Part shown: piece by piece, positions 37,080 through 46,515 of the stretch
Numbering within the stretch: the stretch's first letter is position 1
How the letters are laid out: each line of letters begins with the position of its first letter
Assembly (NCBI GenBank): GCA_016223025.1
Contig: JACRPU010000053.1
Location: forward strand, 1-58,611
DNA: 58,611 bases
Reading direction: 5' to 3'
Source: Nitrosomonadales bacterium
Lineage (GTDB): Bacteria; Pseudomonadota; Gammaproteobacteria; Burkholderiales; Gallionellaceae
Translations under genes and position numbers: made by a program
Notes under the pieces: model-generated
Databases searched by the model: none
What the model saw: the letters and a program-made list of their open reading frames with translations, nothing else
What the model was told of the DNA's origin: nothing

Positions 37080-39135
37080 AGCCGTTATCCGTCGCCGGCT
37101 CGATGGGCGGGGGAATCTTGAACAGTTTCGACTTGTCCACCAGATCAACATGCTTGCGCTTGAAGCAGGTCCACTTTCTGGCCTTCTTGTCGTAGATGGA
37201 ATTCACGAAGCAATGCCAGTTCTTTTCATCCACGAAATTCTTGTCGGTACGGTAATAGAAGCCAGGATAGCGCGACTCTTCGCGGAACTGGATATGCTTC
37301 ATGTGCGCTTCGGCGGTCAGGATGCGGTGGTAGTTTTCCCACGCCCGCAGCAGTTCGTGCAGATCCTTGGCGCGCATCTTGTACGAATCTTCCTTGAGCA
37401 TTTCCAGCTTCTCTTCGGCCACGGCAAGCATCTTGTCGTTGGTGTTGTAGTAGGTGGCGACACCGGCGACGTATTCGTCCATGATCTTTTGCAGGCGGAA
37501 CTGCAACATCTTCGGCGTGATGTAGTTCGGGTTCACGTCAATGGCGGTGGTGTAGTCCTTGTGTTCGAGGTAGTTGCGCACCGGTTTGTAGATGGTCTCG
37601 GCGATCTGTTCCGCCGTCTCGTCGAACTCCGGTTTCCAGCCCTTGTTGTCGAGCGCAAACTTGACCATCGCCTTGGCGGCGAGGCGGCCTTCGGCGTGGG
37701 AGCCGGAAGAGAACTTGTGGCCGGAAGCGCCCACGCCGTCGCCGGCGGTGAACAGCCCCTTGACGGTGGTCATGGAGCGGTATCCCCAGTTCCACCCGCG
37801 CGGCAGGTGTGGCGGCACGCCGTCGTAATCGCCTTCTTCCGCAGTCGGCGCGCCCACGTCCGTCGGGCCGGACACCCAGATGCCGCAGCAGCCGGAGTGC
37901 GAGCCGAGCAGGTAGGGTTCGGTCGGCATCAGCTCGGAGTTCTTCTTCTCCGGTTCGATGTTTTCGCCAACCCAGACGCCGCACTGGCCGACGCACATAT
38001 CGAGAAAATCTTCCCACGCTTCCGCTTCGAGATGCTTGACCTCTTTCGGCGACAGCGTCTCGCGCAGCTTGGCCATGGCGGTGACGGTGTCCATATAAAT
38101 GGGGCCGCGGCCTTCCTTCATCTCCTTGAGCATCAGGTGGTTGCGCAGGCAGGAAGCGGGAACGGCGGCCTGGCCATACGGCGGGTAGTCGTTCAGCATT
38201 TCCTTGTTCTTGGCCATGTAGTCTTCGCCGTAGGCGTTGGTCGCCTTGGCCTTGAACAGCAGGAACCAGGCGCCGACCGGCCCGTAGCCGTCCTTGAAGC
38301 GGGCCGGCACAAAGCGGTTTTCCATCATGGTCATTTCGGCACCGGCCTCGGCAGCCATGGCGTAAGTCGAGCCGGCATTCCACACCGGATACCAGGCGCG
38401 GCCAGAACCCTCGCCCACCGAGCGCGGGCGAAACAGGTTTACGCAGCCGCCCGCAGCGAGCAGCACGGCCTTGGCCTTGTAGATGTGGATGGTGTTGGTG
38501 CGCACCGAGAAACCGGCGGCGCCGGCGATGCGCGACGGGTCGTTCTTGTCGTTGATCAGATGTACGATGAAGATGCGTTCCTGGATGCGGTCCATACCCA
38601 GCGCCTTCTTTGCTGCTTCGGCGACGATCCACTTGTAGGATTCGCCGTTAATCATGATCTGCCACTTGCCGGAACGCACCGGTTTGCCGCCATCTTTCAG
38701 CGCGGGCAGGCCTTCCCTGGCGGACTCCGCGCCGTCATGGCGCACGCCTTCGCTGTCGGTCTTCCAGATCGGCAACCCCCATTCCTCGAACAGGTGTACC
38801 GAATCGTCCACGTTGCGCCCCAGGTCGTAGGCCAGATCGTCGCGGGTGATGCCCATCAGGTCGTTGGAGACCATGCGGGCATAGTCGGCGGGATCCTGCT
38901 CCGGGCCGATGTAGGTGTTGATCGCGGACAGGCCCTGCGCCACGGCGCCGGAACGGTCCATGGCCGCCTTGTCCACCAGCTTGATCTTGAGTTCCGTGCC
39001 GGTTTCCGCCTTGGCGGCATCTGCCCAGCGCATCATCTCGTAAGCCGCGCCGCAACAAGCCATGCCGCCGCCGATCAGCAAGATATCCACTTCTTCCTGG
39101 ACGATCTCCGGGTTTCCGAAAGTTCCTGTAGCCAT
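37078..39135 (-). CDS. aprA: Adenylylsulfate (APS) reductase alpha subunit
   Basis: 685 residues from the ATG at 39135 with AAGGTG seven bases upstream; a GTG three codons earlier overlaps that ribosome site. AprA is the FAD subunit that, in sulfur oxidisers, joins sulfite and AMP to APS. Visible are the FAD-binding VDILLIGGGMACCGAAYEM, MDRSGAVAQGLSAINTYIG, LLAAGGCVNLFRPRS, the NRFVPARFKDGYGPVGAWFLLFKAK active-site stretch, and GLFTAGDGVGASGHKFSSGSHAEGR. Length and motifs match dissimilatory AprA, not assimilatory CysH. It follows aprB by 46 bases. Confidence 0.97.
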   Translation of the reverse strand: MATGTFGNPEIVQEEVDILLIGGGMACCGAAYEMMRWADAAKAETGTELKIKLVDKAAMDRSGAVAQGLSAINTYIGPEQDPADYARMVSNDLMGITRDDLAYDLGRNVDDSVHLFEEWGLPIWKTDSEGVRHDGAESAREGLPALKDGGKPVRSGKWQIMINGESYKWIVAEAAKKALGMDRIQERIFIVHLINDKNDPSRIAGAAGFSVRTNTIHIYKAKAVLLAAGGCVNLFRPRSVGEGSGRAWYPVWNAGSTYAMAAEAGAEMTMMENRFVPARFKDGYGPVGAWFLLFKAKATNAYGEDYMAKNKEMLNDYPPYGQAAVPASCLRNHLMLKEMKEGRGPIYMDTVTAMAKLRETLSPKEVKHLEAEAWEDFLDMCVGQCGVWVGENIEPEKKNSELMPTEPYLLGSHSGCCGIWVSGPTDVGAPTAEEGDYDGVPPHLPRGWNWGYRSMTTVKGLFTAGDGVGASGHKFSSGSHAEGRLAAKAMVKFALDNKGWKPEFDETAEQIAETIYKPVRNYLEHKDYTTAIDVNPNYITPKMLQFRLQKIMDEYVAGVATYYNTNDKMLAVAEEKLEMLKEDSYKMRAKDLHELLRAWENYHRILTAEAHMKHIQFREESRYPGFYYRTDKNFVDEKNWHCFVNSIYDKKARKWTCFKRKHVDLVDKSKLFKIPPPIEPATDNG

Positions 39136-39181
39136 TTTGTTCACCTTGTAATGTTCGTTTAATAATGTAACGACGGTTTAT

Positions 39182-39658
39182 TTATTTTCTGCGGATAAGT
39201 TCGCCGGGTTTTCCCGCGCGGAACCCGCCCATCACGTCACTGGTAAAGAACCCGGTCTTGCCTATGTCGGCCATCTTCGGAGCTGGCTTGTTTCCGTAAG
39301 GGTCAACCGAGCCTTCCGAAGTGGTGCGGGTCGGAAACTTGAACCGTTTCAGCGTCCCGTTCCTGAACTTGATGGTCCACATGATCGAATCCGAGCCGCG
39401 CAACGGCTGCACCGAGCCGCCCAGCGGCACAACATCGGCGTAATGCCGCACTTCAATGGCATTCTGCGGGCAGATTTTCACGCAGGAATAACATTCCCAG
39501 CACTGCTCCGGCTCCTGGTTGAACGCCCTCATGGCATGTCCGGTCTCGGAGCCGTCCTTGTCCAGCTTCATCAGGTCGTGCGGGCAGATGTACATGCAGG
39601 CGGTCTTGTCCTGGCCCTTGCAGCCATCACATTTATCGGTACGTACAAAGGTTGGCAT
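39182..39658 (-). CDS. aprB: Adenylylsulfate (APS) reductase beta subunit
   Basis: 158 residues. The ferredoxin-like partner of AprA carries two [4Fe-4S] clusters: C-D-G-C-K-G-Q-D-K-T-A-C-M-Y-I-C-P and C-W-E-C-Y-S-C-V-K-I-C-P. After the clusters is the AprB-specific tail with YADVVPLGGSVQPLRGSDSIMWTIKFRNG, which wraps around AprA. A GGGAG ribosome site precedes the ATG by eight bases. It connects AprA to the membrane electron acceptor; no aprM or qmo genes are in the window. Confidence 0.97.
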   Translation of the reverse strand: MPTFVRTDKCDGCKGQDKTACMYICPHDLMKLDKDGSETGHAMRAFNQEPEQCWECYSCVKICPQNAIEVRHYADVVPLGGSVQPLRGSDSIMWTIKFRNGTLKRFKFPTRTTSEGSVDPYGNKPAPKMADIGKTGFFTSDVMGGFRAGKPGELIRRK

Positions 39659-39703
39659 TTCGTTTACTCCCGGTAATTAAAAAAGCAAGAACTTTACTAT
39701 GAT

Positions 39704-39795
39704 GCTGGGGTTCGCAAGCTCACCCCAGCCTACACCACTACACCACTAGTGTTCCGCCAGCCCGTAGTAGGCTGGGGTGGAGCATGAACCCCAGC
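39704..39795. repeat. Palindromic repeat between sat and aprB
   Basis: Arms of about 30 bases (39704-39733 and 39767-39795) are near-complementary (GCTGGGGTT...CACCCCAGCCTAC). Between them, GTGTTCCGCCAGCCCG at 39749-39764 is an exact 16-base copy of sat coding sequence at 39846-39861, and TAGTAGGC follows in both places. It separates sat from aprB and may form a strong mRNA stem. Confidence 0.65.
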
Positions 39796-39803
39796 GTTCC
39801 AGG

Positions 39804-41015
39804 CTACTTCGCCGAGTGCCCGGAAAGCTTCACTTCGACTTTTTCGTGTTCCGCCAGCCCGCCATAGTAGGCGCGCAGTATCTCCAGCACTTCCGGGCGG
39901 CTGAATTCCGCCGGTACGGGCGACCCTTCCGAAAGCATCTTGCGCAGCTTGGTGCCCGAAAGCAGCAGGCGATCTTCATCCCGGTGCGGGCAGGTGCGCC
40001 CGGAAGCCATGCCGCCGCAACGGTAGCACCAGAAAGTCCAGTCTATCTTGAGCGGCTGCGTTTCGAGCGAGCCCTTCGGAATCTTGTCGAAAATATGGTG
40101 CGCATCGAACGGGCCGTAGTAGCTGCCGACTCCCGCGTGATCCCGACCGACGATCAGGTGCGAACAGCCGTAATTCTGGCGGAACAGCGCGTGCAGCAGC
40201 GCCTCGCGCGGCCCGGCATATCGCATATCGAGCGGATAGCCGGCCTGCACCACCGTTTTCCTGACGAAATAGTTTTCGGTCAGCGCGGCAATTGCGCGGG
40301 TGCGCACATCCGCCGGGATGTCGCCGGGCTTGAGGTTGCCGAGCAGGGAATGGATCAGCACGCCATCGCAGACTTCGATCGCCACCTTGGCGAGATATTC
40401 GTGCGAGCGGTGCATCGGGTTGCGCGTCTGAAATGCCGCAACCTTGCTCCATCCCATGGCCTGGAATATCTTCCTCGTCTCGTGCGGCGTCATGAAGAGC
40501 GCGCCGTACTTTTCCGGGAAGCCTCCCTGCGAGAGAACCTTGACCGGCCCGGCGATATTGATTTCGCCCTGCTCCATCACCATTTTGACGCCGGGGTGAT
40601 CGGGGTCGGCGGTGTGGAACACCGTCGCGCACTCGTGCGCCTTGTCTATGGCGTATTTCTCGGTGACCACCAGGGTCGCAATGACGCTGTTGTCGTCCGG
40701 GTCAACCAGCGCGATGTCGCTTCCGGTCTTGAAGGAATCCGCGGTGTCGCGATTGACGGAAAGCGTGATGGGGATCGGCCAGAACAGCCCGTTGGACATG
40801 GTCATCCCGGCGCACACCCCGCGCCAGTCGGCGTAATTCATGAAGCCGTTCAGCGGCGTAAAACCGCCGATGCCCATCATCACGAGATCGCCCTTTTCGC
40901 GCGAACTGACCCGGACTTTCGGAAGCGCCCGCGCCCGCGCGCGCTCCGCCACGAGTTGATCTCCCTCCAGCAACAGGGGGCGGAGTTTGCCTCCGCCATG
41001 CGGGTTGACTAGCAT
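39804..41015 (-). CDS. sat: Sulfate adenylyltransferase (ATP sulfurylase), dissimilatory type
   Basis: 403 residues from the ATG at 41015, preceded by GCGAGGA; the open frame reaches 41270 but without homology. Sat makes ATP and sulfate from APS and pyrophosphate in sulfur oxidisers. Seen are [17 protein letters not shown] (the Q-x-R-N-P-x-H-R active-site motif), [44 protein letters not shown] and the metal-binding C-Y-R-C-G...C-P-H, then [13 protein letters not shown]. It is transcribed ahead of aprB and aprA, the classic order for this pathway. Confidence 0.97.
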   Translation of the reverse strand: MLVNPHGGGKLRPLLLEGDQLVAERARARALPKVRVSSREKGDLVMMGIGGFTPLNGFMNYADWRGVCAGMTMSNGLFWPIPITLSVNRDTADSFKTGSDIALVDPDDNSVIATLVVTEKYAIDKAHECATVFHTADPDHPGVKMVMEQGEINIAGPVKVLSQGGFPEKYGALFMTPHETRKIFQAMGWSKVAAFQTRNPMHRSHEYLAKVAIEVCDGVLIHSLLGNLKPGDIPADVRTRAIAALTENYFVRKTVVQAGYPLDMRYAGPREALLHALFRQNYGCSHLIVGRDHAGVGSYYGPFDAHHIFDKIPKGSLETQPLKIDWTFWCYRCGGMASGRTCPHRDEDRLLLSGTKLRKMLSEGSPVPAEFSRPEVLEILRAYYGGLAEHEKVEVKLSGHSAK

Positions 41016-41408
41016 TGTTCCTCGCCTTCGCTGGTCGGTTGTATGGGCGTCCCGGACACGGTGCCGCCATTTCCAGCGTTGGGTTGATGCTAGTCTATTA
41101 AACCGGGGGCAGCGATACCCCAGATGGGGTAAAGACAGCCCCCCAGATGGGCTATATTGCCGCCCATCGCTCCGGTAAAGCCGTGAACCATCGCGGGAAC
41201 CGCGGATTCCGGAGTGCGGGAGCTTGCTCCCGCTTTCGAAGCGGCGGCTCGCCGGCGCGCACCGCGCCATGGCCGCGCGCGCCGATACATCGCCCGAATG
41301 AAGCCGGCGTTTACCTGGCTACCGCTTTGGAGTGCTGGAGCAAGCTCCAGCCATTAAAGCGGCGGCAAGCCGCCGCACTCCATAATAATCGCGCCCCCGG
41401 TTCCGGAA
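41016..41408. repeat. Intergenic stretch with double-hairpin repeat A (two copies)
   Basis: No gene. At 41211-41240 and 41328-41382 are members of a dispersed family: GGAGTGC, a hairpin such as GCGGGAGCTTGCTCCCGC, an AAAGCGG spacer, and a second hairpin GCGGCGGCAAGCCGCCGC ending GCACTCC. Related copies occur at 52171-52206 (half) and 56105-56166 (complete). The sat promoter is presumably in 41016-41210; I cannot place it confidently. CCCAGATGGG appears twice, near 41128 and 41142. Confidence 0.6.
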
Positions 41409-42749
41409 TCACTTCCTGGCATGGACATAAACCGTCAGCGCGCCCCCGCCGATGCGTTCGAACCCCCTGATCTGCTCGATGACCTGTTCGGTCAGCACAT
41501 GCTCCTTCGACAGCAGCATCTCTCCCGACCTGGTCGTCAGATCGCGGGAAAGCACCAAGCCGGGCGTGAGCTGGCCGGAGCGCAGCGCCCGTTCCGCATC
41601 CGTGCCGGGCGCTGCGGGGCGGGCGCTGCCCAGTTCGTTCAGGAAGGCTTCCACCACCAGCGGGTCATAGCGCTTGCCTTTGCCATCCTGGATGAGCAGC
41701 ACCGCATCTTCCGGCTTCAGGGGCGCGGCGGACATCGCCCCGATCAAGGCCGCGTCATAATCCTTGACCAGCGCCAGAATGCGCGCGCCCAGCGGAATGG
41801 CAAGCCCGGCCAGCCGGTCGGGGTAGCCCATGCCGTCAAACCGTTCGCGGTGGCTGCGGATGAGTTTTGCCGCGCCCTGGAGTTGCTCCAGCGCCATCAA
41901 CGCCATCTGTCCCTTGACCGGATATTTGACCACCTCGGAGCGCTCTTCGGGGGTCAGGTTTGCGTAGGGCTTGTTCAGCAGATGGTCGGGCAGGCCGATC
42001 TTGCCGACATCGAGCAGCAGGCCGGCAACGAACACGTCCTGCGCTTCCGCGCCGCTCATGCCCAGGCGCTGGGCGATGGAGCGGGCCATCTCGGCAACCC
42101 GGCGCGAATGCCCCATCATCGCCGCATCGCGCATTTCGATGAGGTTGGAAAAAACCCGGATCGAGGTAATAAAGCCCTTCTTCAGCTTCTCGTGCGCGTC
42201 CTCGAGAAATGTCATGGTCTGGCGCACCTCCTCGGTGCGCGCCCTGACTTTTTCTTCCAGGTTGGCGTTCAGATCCTTCAGCTCCGCGTTTTGCCTGTGC
42301 GTCAGCTCTTCCAGGCGCAGTTTTTCCCGCTCCAGATGCTTCTGCTGCAAGGCGTGTTTGACGATCAGGGTGATATCGTTGTCGTCCCACGGCTTGGATA
42401 CGTACCGGTAGATCCTGCCCTTGTTGATGGCTTCGATGGTCGCGCCGACTTCCGCGTAGCCGGTCAGCAGGATGCGCACCGAATCCGGCCATTTTTCCCT
42501 GACCTTTTCGAGGAATTGCGCGCCGTTCATCTCCGGCATGCGCATGTCGGAAACCACCAGATCAACGGCCTCGCGTTCCAGGATTTCCAGCCCCTGCGCA
42601 CCGCCCTCCGCCGTGAAGATGCGGTAGCCAAACGGGCGGAACAGCCGCTTCAGCGCCGACAGGATGTTGGCCTCATCGTCAACGAACAGCAGGGTGAAAC
42701 CCGGCTCTGGCGCGGTCTCGTCTGGCGCTTCGCTCATGTGTCTATCCAT
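41409..42749 (-). CDS. Response regulator with degenerate HD-GYP domain
   Basis: 446 residues. A receiver (about 18-135: LLFVDDEANI, VVSDMRMPEMNG, SKPWDD) is followed by a coiled coil (about 135-185) and an HD-GYP-like domain. The catalytic motifs are altered: LLLDVGKIGLPD has L246 in place of the HD histidine, the following H-P-x-x-G motif reads YPVKGQ, and HHE...GYP reads S-H-R-E-R-F-D-G-M-G-Y-P. Hydrolysis is therefore unlikely; a binding or adaptor role is possible. The C-terminal 100 residues have no recognised domain. The start could also be four codons further in. Confidence 0.88.
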   Translation of the reverse strand: MDRHMSEAPDETAPEPGFTLLFVDDEANILSALKRLFRPFGYRIFTAEGGAQGLEILEREAVDLVVSDMRMPEMNGAQFLEKVREKWPDSVRILLTGYAEVGATIEAINKGRIYRYVSKPWDDNDITLIVKHALQQKHLEREKLRLEELTHRQNAELKDLNANLEEKVRARTEEVRQTMTFLEDAHEKLKKGFITSIRVFSNLIEMRDAAMMGHSRRVAEMARSIAQRLGMSGAEAQDVFVAGLLLDVGKIGLPDHLLNKPYANLTPEERSEVVKYPVKGQMALMALEQLQGAAKLIRSHRERFDGMGYPDRLAGLAIPLGARILALVKDYDAALIGAMSAAPLKPEDAVLLIQDGKGKRYDPLVVEAFLNELGSARPAAPGTDAERALRSGQLTPGLVLSRDLTTRSGEMLLSKEHVLTEQVIEQIRGFERIGGGALTVYVHARK

Positions 42750-42777
42750 CCATCAAACAGTATCCTGCGCCGCATAG

Positions 42778-43056
42778 TCAGGTTCCGGGCGCGCGCGTCT
42801 GGTTTTCCAGCAACGTTTGCAGCCGGCCCTCGCGGTGCAGGCGCTCGACCGTGCTGATGACAATCTGCGTCTGCGAGCCGGAAAGCGTGGGGAAATGATC
42901 GCTCAGCATGTGCGTCATGGCGAACTTCGACACGCCGGGAGCTTCTTTATTATCCTTGAAAAAAGGCGCCAGCAACGTACACGCCCGCACAAAAATCTCC
43001 CTGACCTCATGATGCACGCGCCGCTCGTTCTGGATGGTTCTGATGCTGTCTATCAT
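42778..43056 (-). CDS. Small hypothetical protein
   Basis: 92 residues from the ATG at 43056, which has an AAAGGAG site seven bases upstream; the longer frame to 43167 runs through repeat sequence and is rejected. The sequence (MIDSIRTIQNERRVHHEVREIF, FFKDNKEAPGVSKFAMTHMLSDHFPTLSGSQTQIVISTVERLHREGRL) looks like a compact helical protein. I recognise no family. It lies between the degenerate HD-GYP regulator (28 bases upstream of its start site) and the MHYT protein, so a signalling connection is possible. Confidence 0.7.
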   Translation of the reverse strand: MIDSIRTIQNERRVHHEVREIFVRACTLLAPFFKDNKEAPGVSKFAMTHMLSDHFPTLSGSQTQIVISTVERLHREGRLQTLLENQTRAPGT

Positions 43057-43090
43057 AATCAATCTCCTTTCGTGTAAAAAATGGCTGGTT

Positions 43091-43210
43091 TGTAGGTGCG
43101 AATTCATTCGCACGAACAGTCGGTTATGTGCGAATACCTTCGCACCTACAAAGGCGGCATAACCCATTGAAATTTCGGAACACCCTTCGCCAACTCTAGT
43201 TTTTTAGGCT
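43091..43210. repeat. Repeat B and left arm of inverted repeat around the MHYT gene
   Basis: TGTAGGTGCGAA with its complement TTCGCACCTACA forms a palindrome at 43091-43150. From 43141 to 43210 the sequence matches, with about 80% identity, the reverse complement of 46522-46591. The arm ends exactly at the stop codon of the MHYT-GGDEF-EAL gene. Confidence 0.75.
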
Positions 43211-46200
43211 CAAGTTAACCGCCAAACCTTCCGCCATTCACCCGCCAGCAGCCTCTCGAATTCTTCCGGCGGCACCGGCCTGGAAAACAGATACCCCTGG
43301 CCGTAGTCACATCCGGCATCGGCCAACAGTTTGCGCTGCTCCGCAGTTTCCACGCCTTCGGCGATCACCTTCAGCCCCAGCTTGTGCGCCATGACGATAA
43401 TGGCCTCGCACAATGCCATGTTGCTGGCGTCGTTTTCCAGGTGCTCCACGAACGACCGGTCAATCTTCAGGTAATCAATGTCGAATTTCTTGAGATAGGA
43501 AAGCGAAGAATAGCCCGTCCCGAAATCGTCGAGCGAAACCTGTATCCCGGCATCGCGGAACTTGAACAGCGAGTCGGCGACGCCGGGGCTGTTATCCAGC
43601 AGCAGCCCTTCGGTGATCTCGAAAACCATGCTTTGCCCGGAGAGCTGCAACTCGTCCAGATAGGCGAGGCAGGGGAGATGATTCTGCACGAGGTGCTCCC
43701 GGAACTGCACCGGCGACCGGTTCACGCTGATCTGGAATGCTTCGCCGAACCGCGCCTGCCAGCGGCTAACCTGATGCGCCGCTTCCCTGAACACCCAGTA
43801 TCCGATTTCCACAATCAGCCCGGTTTTTTCCGCCAGAGGGATGAATTCCGCCGGGCTGACCATGCCGCGCTCCGGGTGCCGCCAGCGGATGAGTGCTTCG
43901 GCCTTGCGGATATCGCCCGTCGCCAGTTCCACGATGGGCTGGTAATAGACATGAAACTGGCCGGAGGCAAGCGCGCCGCGCAAATCGTTGGTGAGCCGCA
44001 GCCGCTTCTGCGCGGCTTCCTGCAGCGCCGGGGTGAAATAGCTGAAGCGGTTGCGGCCCTGGTTTTTGGCCACGTACATCGCCTGATCCGCCTCCTTCAT
44101 CAGGGATTCGATGTCGGCGGCATCGCTCGGATACAGGGAGATACCGATGCTGGCCGATACGTAAACGATCTCGCTGCCCAGGCGGAACGGCTCCGCCAGC
44201 CCGGCGAGTATTTTCTGCGCGCTGTCTTCGGCGTGGCTGGCATCGGCGAGCTGCGACAACACCACGGCGAACTCGTCGCCGCCCAGCCGCGCCACGGTGT
44301 CGGTTGCGCGCACGCAGCCCGTGATGCGGAGCGCGGCCTGCTTCAACAGGATGTCGCCCATGTCATGCCCCAGCGTGTCGTTCACTTCCTTGAACTCGTC
44401 GAGGTCTATCAGCAGCAGCGCCAGCGGGAGATCGGCGCGGTCCGATTTCACGGTTTCCTGCTCCAGGCGGTCGCGGAACATGCGGCGGTTGGGCAGCCCG
44501 GTCAGCGCGTCAAAATTTGCCTGCCGCCAGATCAGTTCCTCGGACTGTTTTTTCTCGGTGATGTCGGAAAACAGCGCCACGCGGCAGAACACCCCGCCCG
44601 CTCCATTGCGTATGGTGTTGATAATGAGCCTTTTGGCATGCACTTCGCCGTTCTTGCGTTTGTCCCAGATCTCGCCCTGCCACTGGCCCGCGCTGTTCAG
44701 CTCCTGCCACATCGCCTGGTAAAAAGATTTGTCGTGATGGCCGGAACGTAAAATCTTCGGGTCTTTCCCCTGCACCTCCTCGAAGCTGTAGCCGGTAATT
44801 CTCGTGAAAGCGGGGTTGACGGCGACGATCAGGTTGTTCTCGTCCGTGACCACCATGCCTTCGCTGCTGTTTTGCAGCACCAGCGAGGAGAGGCGCAACG
44901 AGTCTTCGAACGCCTTGCGTTCGAGTTCGGCCGCCACGCGCGCCGACACCAGTTGCAACTGGGAACGCACCCGCTCGACATTCTCCAGGGGTGCGGAATG
45001 CATGACCGCCAGCAGGCCGAGCGCGTCGCCCTTTGAATCCCGGAGCGGGATGCCGCCATAGCTCTCTATTCCCATGTCTGCCAGCAATTGGTCGCCCGGG
45101 AACAGCGATTGGATGTTCTGCGGGTAAATGCAGGTGGTCTGTCCGACGACGTTTTCGCAGGGCGTCCCGCGCAGGGAATAGATGAAATTACCGCTGATCT
45201 CGCCTTTGCCATACAGGGCCATCACCGTGACAGTATCTTCGCCCGACAACCTGCCCACGAAGACAAAGTCCACCTCCAGCAACCCGGCCAGATAACGTGC
45301 CAGTGTGGGAATGAACTCCGCCTCCGCCCCCGCCTCCGCCCATCCATGTTGCGAGACAAAACGCAGGGTCTGCTCGACCAGCATGCGTTCGGTGATGTCG
45401 GTGCAGGTCCCCACCCACTCTCGGACGCTGCCATCCGTGTTGCGCACCGGCGCGCCGCGCACGCCGAAATAGCCATATACCCCGTCGTGGCGGCGCAGGC
45501 GGTACTCCGTTTTATAGATCGAGCGGGTCTCCACCGCCTGTTTCCAGATGGCCACCGTCCGTTCCACGTCATCCGGGTGCAGGGCGGCGGCCCATCCCCA
45601 CCCCTTGATCTCCTCGAAGCTTTGCCCGGTATATGCGCGCCAGGCCGGAACGTCCCCTGTCGCTTCTCCCCTCGCATCGGTCATCCATACGATCTGGCTG
45701 GTGGCGGTGGCCAGCGTGCGGAAGCGCTCCTCGCTCTCGCCCAGGGAATAGGCCATTTCCCGGTTGCGGTACGCGGTGGCGGCGGCGATGGTCGCCGCTG
45801 CCAGCAAGCTCGTAACCGCCGCCACCGCAACGGCGAGGTCGTTCGCGCCAAAAGCGGGGGCGGGGATATCTGCGGCATCGCCGCGCACGAAATAGGCGGC
45901 GGACATGGCCGTGTAATGCATCACGGATACCGCCCCGCCCATGATGGCCGCGCTGAACAGATCGCGCCCCCGGCTCAGGAAATGCGTGCTTCCCTTGATG
46001 GTTAACGCCACATAAGCGAGCGGCACGGCAACGAAAACGGACAGGCCAAACCATGCGGGATCGTAGTACACCTGCCCGTTCAGCCGCATCGCGGCCATGC
46101 CGGTATAGTGCATCGCGCCGATTCCCGCAGCCAGCAGCACGCTGCCGGCAAGCAGCGGCCCTTTCCCCGTGTTTTGCTTGCCGATAATGCCCAGCGCGAC

Positions 46201-46515
46201 CCCGCTCGCCAGCAACCCCGGCAGCATGGATACCAGCGTAATGACCGGGTCATAACGCACCGGGCAGGACAGGTTCAGGGCGAGCATGCCGATGAAGTGC
46301 ATCGCCCAGACCCCGACACCCATCGCCAGCGACCCGATGGTGGCCCAAACCGCTCTCTGCAAACCGCTTCCGGCCTGCGCGATTCTCGGCGACACGCTCA
46401 GCGCGGCATATGCGGCAAGAATGGCGATCAGAACGGAGGCGATGACCAGCGCAGGGCTGTACGAGCCCGCGTAAAGCAGGCTGGCCTCAGGCGCTGTCGG
46501 CAGGAATCGAATCAT
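43210..46515 (-). CDS. MHYT-PAS-GAF-PAS-GGDEF-EAL membrane c-di-GMP protein
   Basis: 1101 residues. Seven membrane helices (about 15-245) carry the MHYT motifs MHFIGM, MHYTGM and MHYTAM, proposed to bind a metal and sense O2, CO or NO. Then come a PAS/PAC unit (about 255-380), a GAF domain (about 385-555), a second PAS (about 555-680), GGDEF (RLGGDEF at 745-749) and EAL (E873-A-L). Both catalytic motifs are intact, as are DDFGTG and IAEGVET, so cyclase and phosphodiesterase activity are both possible. The coding region is enclosed almost exactly by 70-base inverted repeats. Confidence 0.95.
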   Translation of the reverse strand: MIRFLPTAPEASLLYAGSYSPALVIASVLIAILAAYAALSVSPRIAQAGSGLQRAVWATIGSLAMGVGVWAMHFIGMLALNLSCPVRYDPVITLVSMLPGLLASGVALGIIGKQNTGKGPLLAGSVLLAAGIGAMHYTGMAAMRLNGQVYYDPAWFGLSVFVAVPLAYVALTIKGSTHFLSRGRDLFSAAIMGGAVSVMHYTAMSAAYFVRGDAADIPAPAFGANDLAVAVAAVTSLLAAATIAAATAYRNREMAYSLGESEERFRTLATATSQIVWMTDARGEATGDVPAWRAYTGQSFEEIKGWGWAAALHPDDVERTVAIWKQAVETRSIYKTEYRLRRHDGVYGYFGVRGAPVRNTDGSVREWVGTCTDITERMLVEQTLRFVSQHGWAEAGAEAEFIPTLARYLAGLLEVDFVFVGRLSGEDTVTVMALYGKGEISGNFIYSLRGTPCENVVGQTTCIYPQNIQSLFPGDQLLADMGIESYGGIPLRDSKGDALGLLAVMHSAPLENVERVRSQLQLVSARVAAELERKAFEDSLRLSSLVLQNSSEGMVVTDENNLIVAVNPAFTRITGYSFEEVQGKDPKILRSGHHDKSFYQAMWQELNSAGQWQGEIWDKRKNGEVHAKRLIINTIRNGAGGVFCRVALFSDITEKKQSEELIWRQANFDALTGLPNRRMFRDRLEQETVKSDRADLPLALLLIDLDEFKEVNDTLGHDMGDILLKQAALRITGCVRATDTVARLGGDEFAVVLSQLADASHAEDSAQKILAGLAEPFRLGSEIVYVSASIGISLYPSDAADIESLMKEADQAMYVAKNQGRNRFSYFTPALQEAAQKRLRLTNDLRGALASGQFHVYYQPIVELATGDIRKAEALIRWRHPERGMVSPAEFIPLAEKTGLIVEIGYWVFREAAHQVSRWQARFGEAFQISVNRSPVQFREHLVQNHLPCLAYLDELQLSGQSMVFEITEGLLLDNSPGVADSLFKFRDAGIQVSLDDFGTGYSSLSYLKKFDIDYLKIDRSFVEHLENDASNMALCEAIIVMAHKLGLKVIAEGVETAEQRKLLADAGCDYGQGYLFSRPVPPEEFERLLAGEWRKVWRLT

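Noticed and set aside
37018-39162. A 714-codon + strand open frame
   Set aside because: Antisense to aprA, which is unmistakable on the other strand.
41211-41382. CRISPR-like repeats
   Set aside because: Only two diverged hairpin units, no regular spacing, no cas genes.
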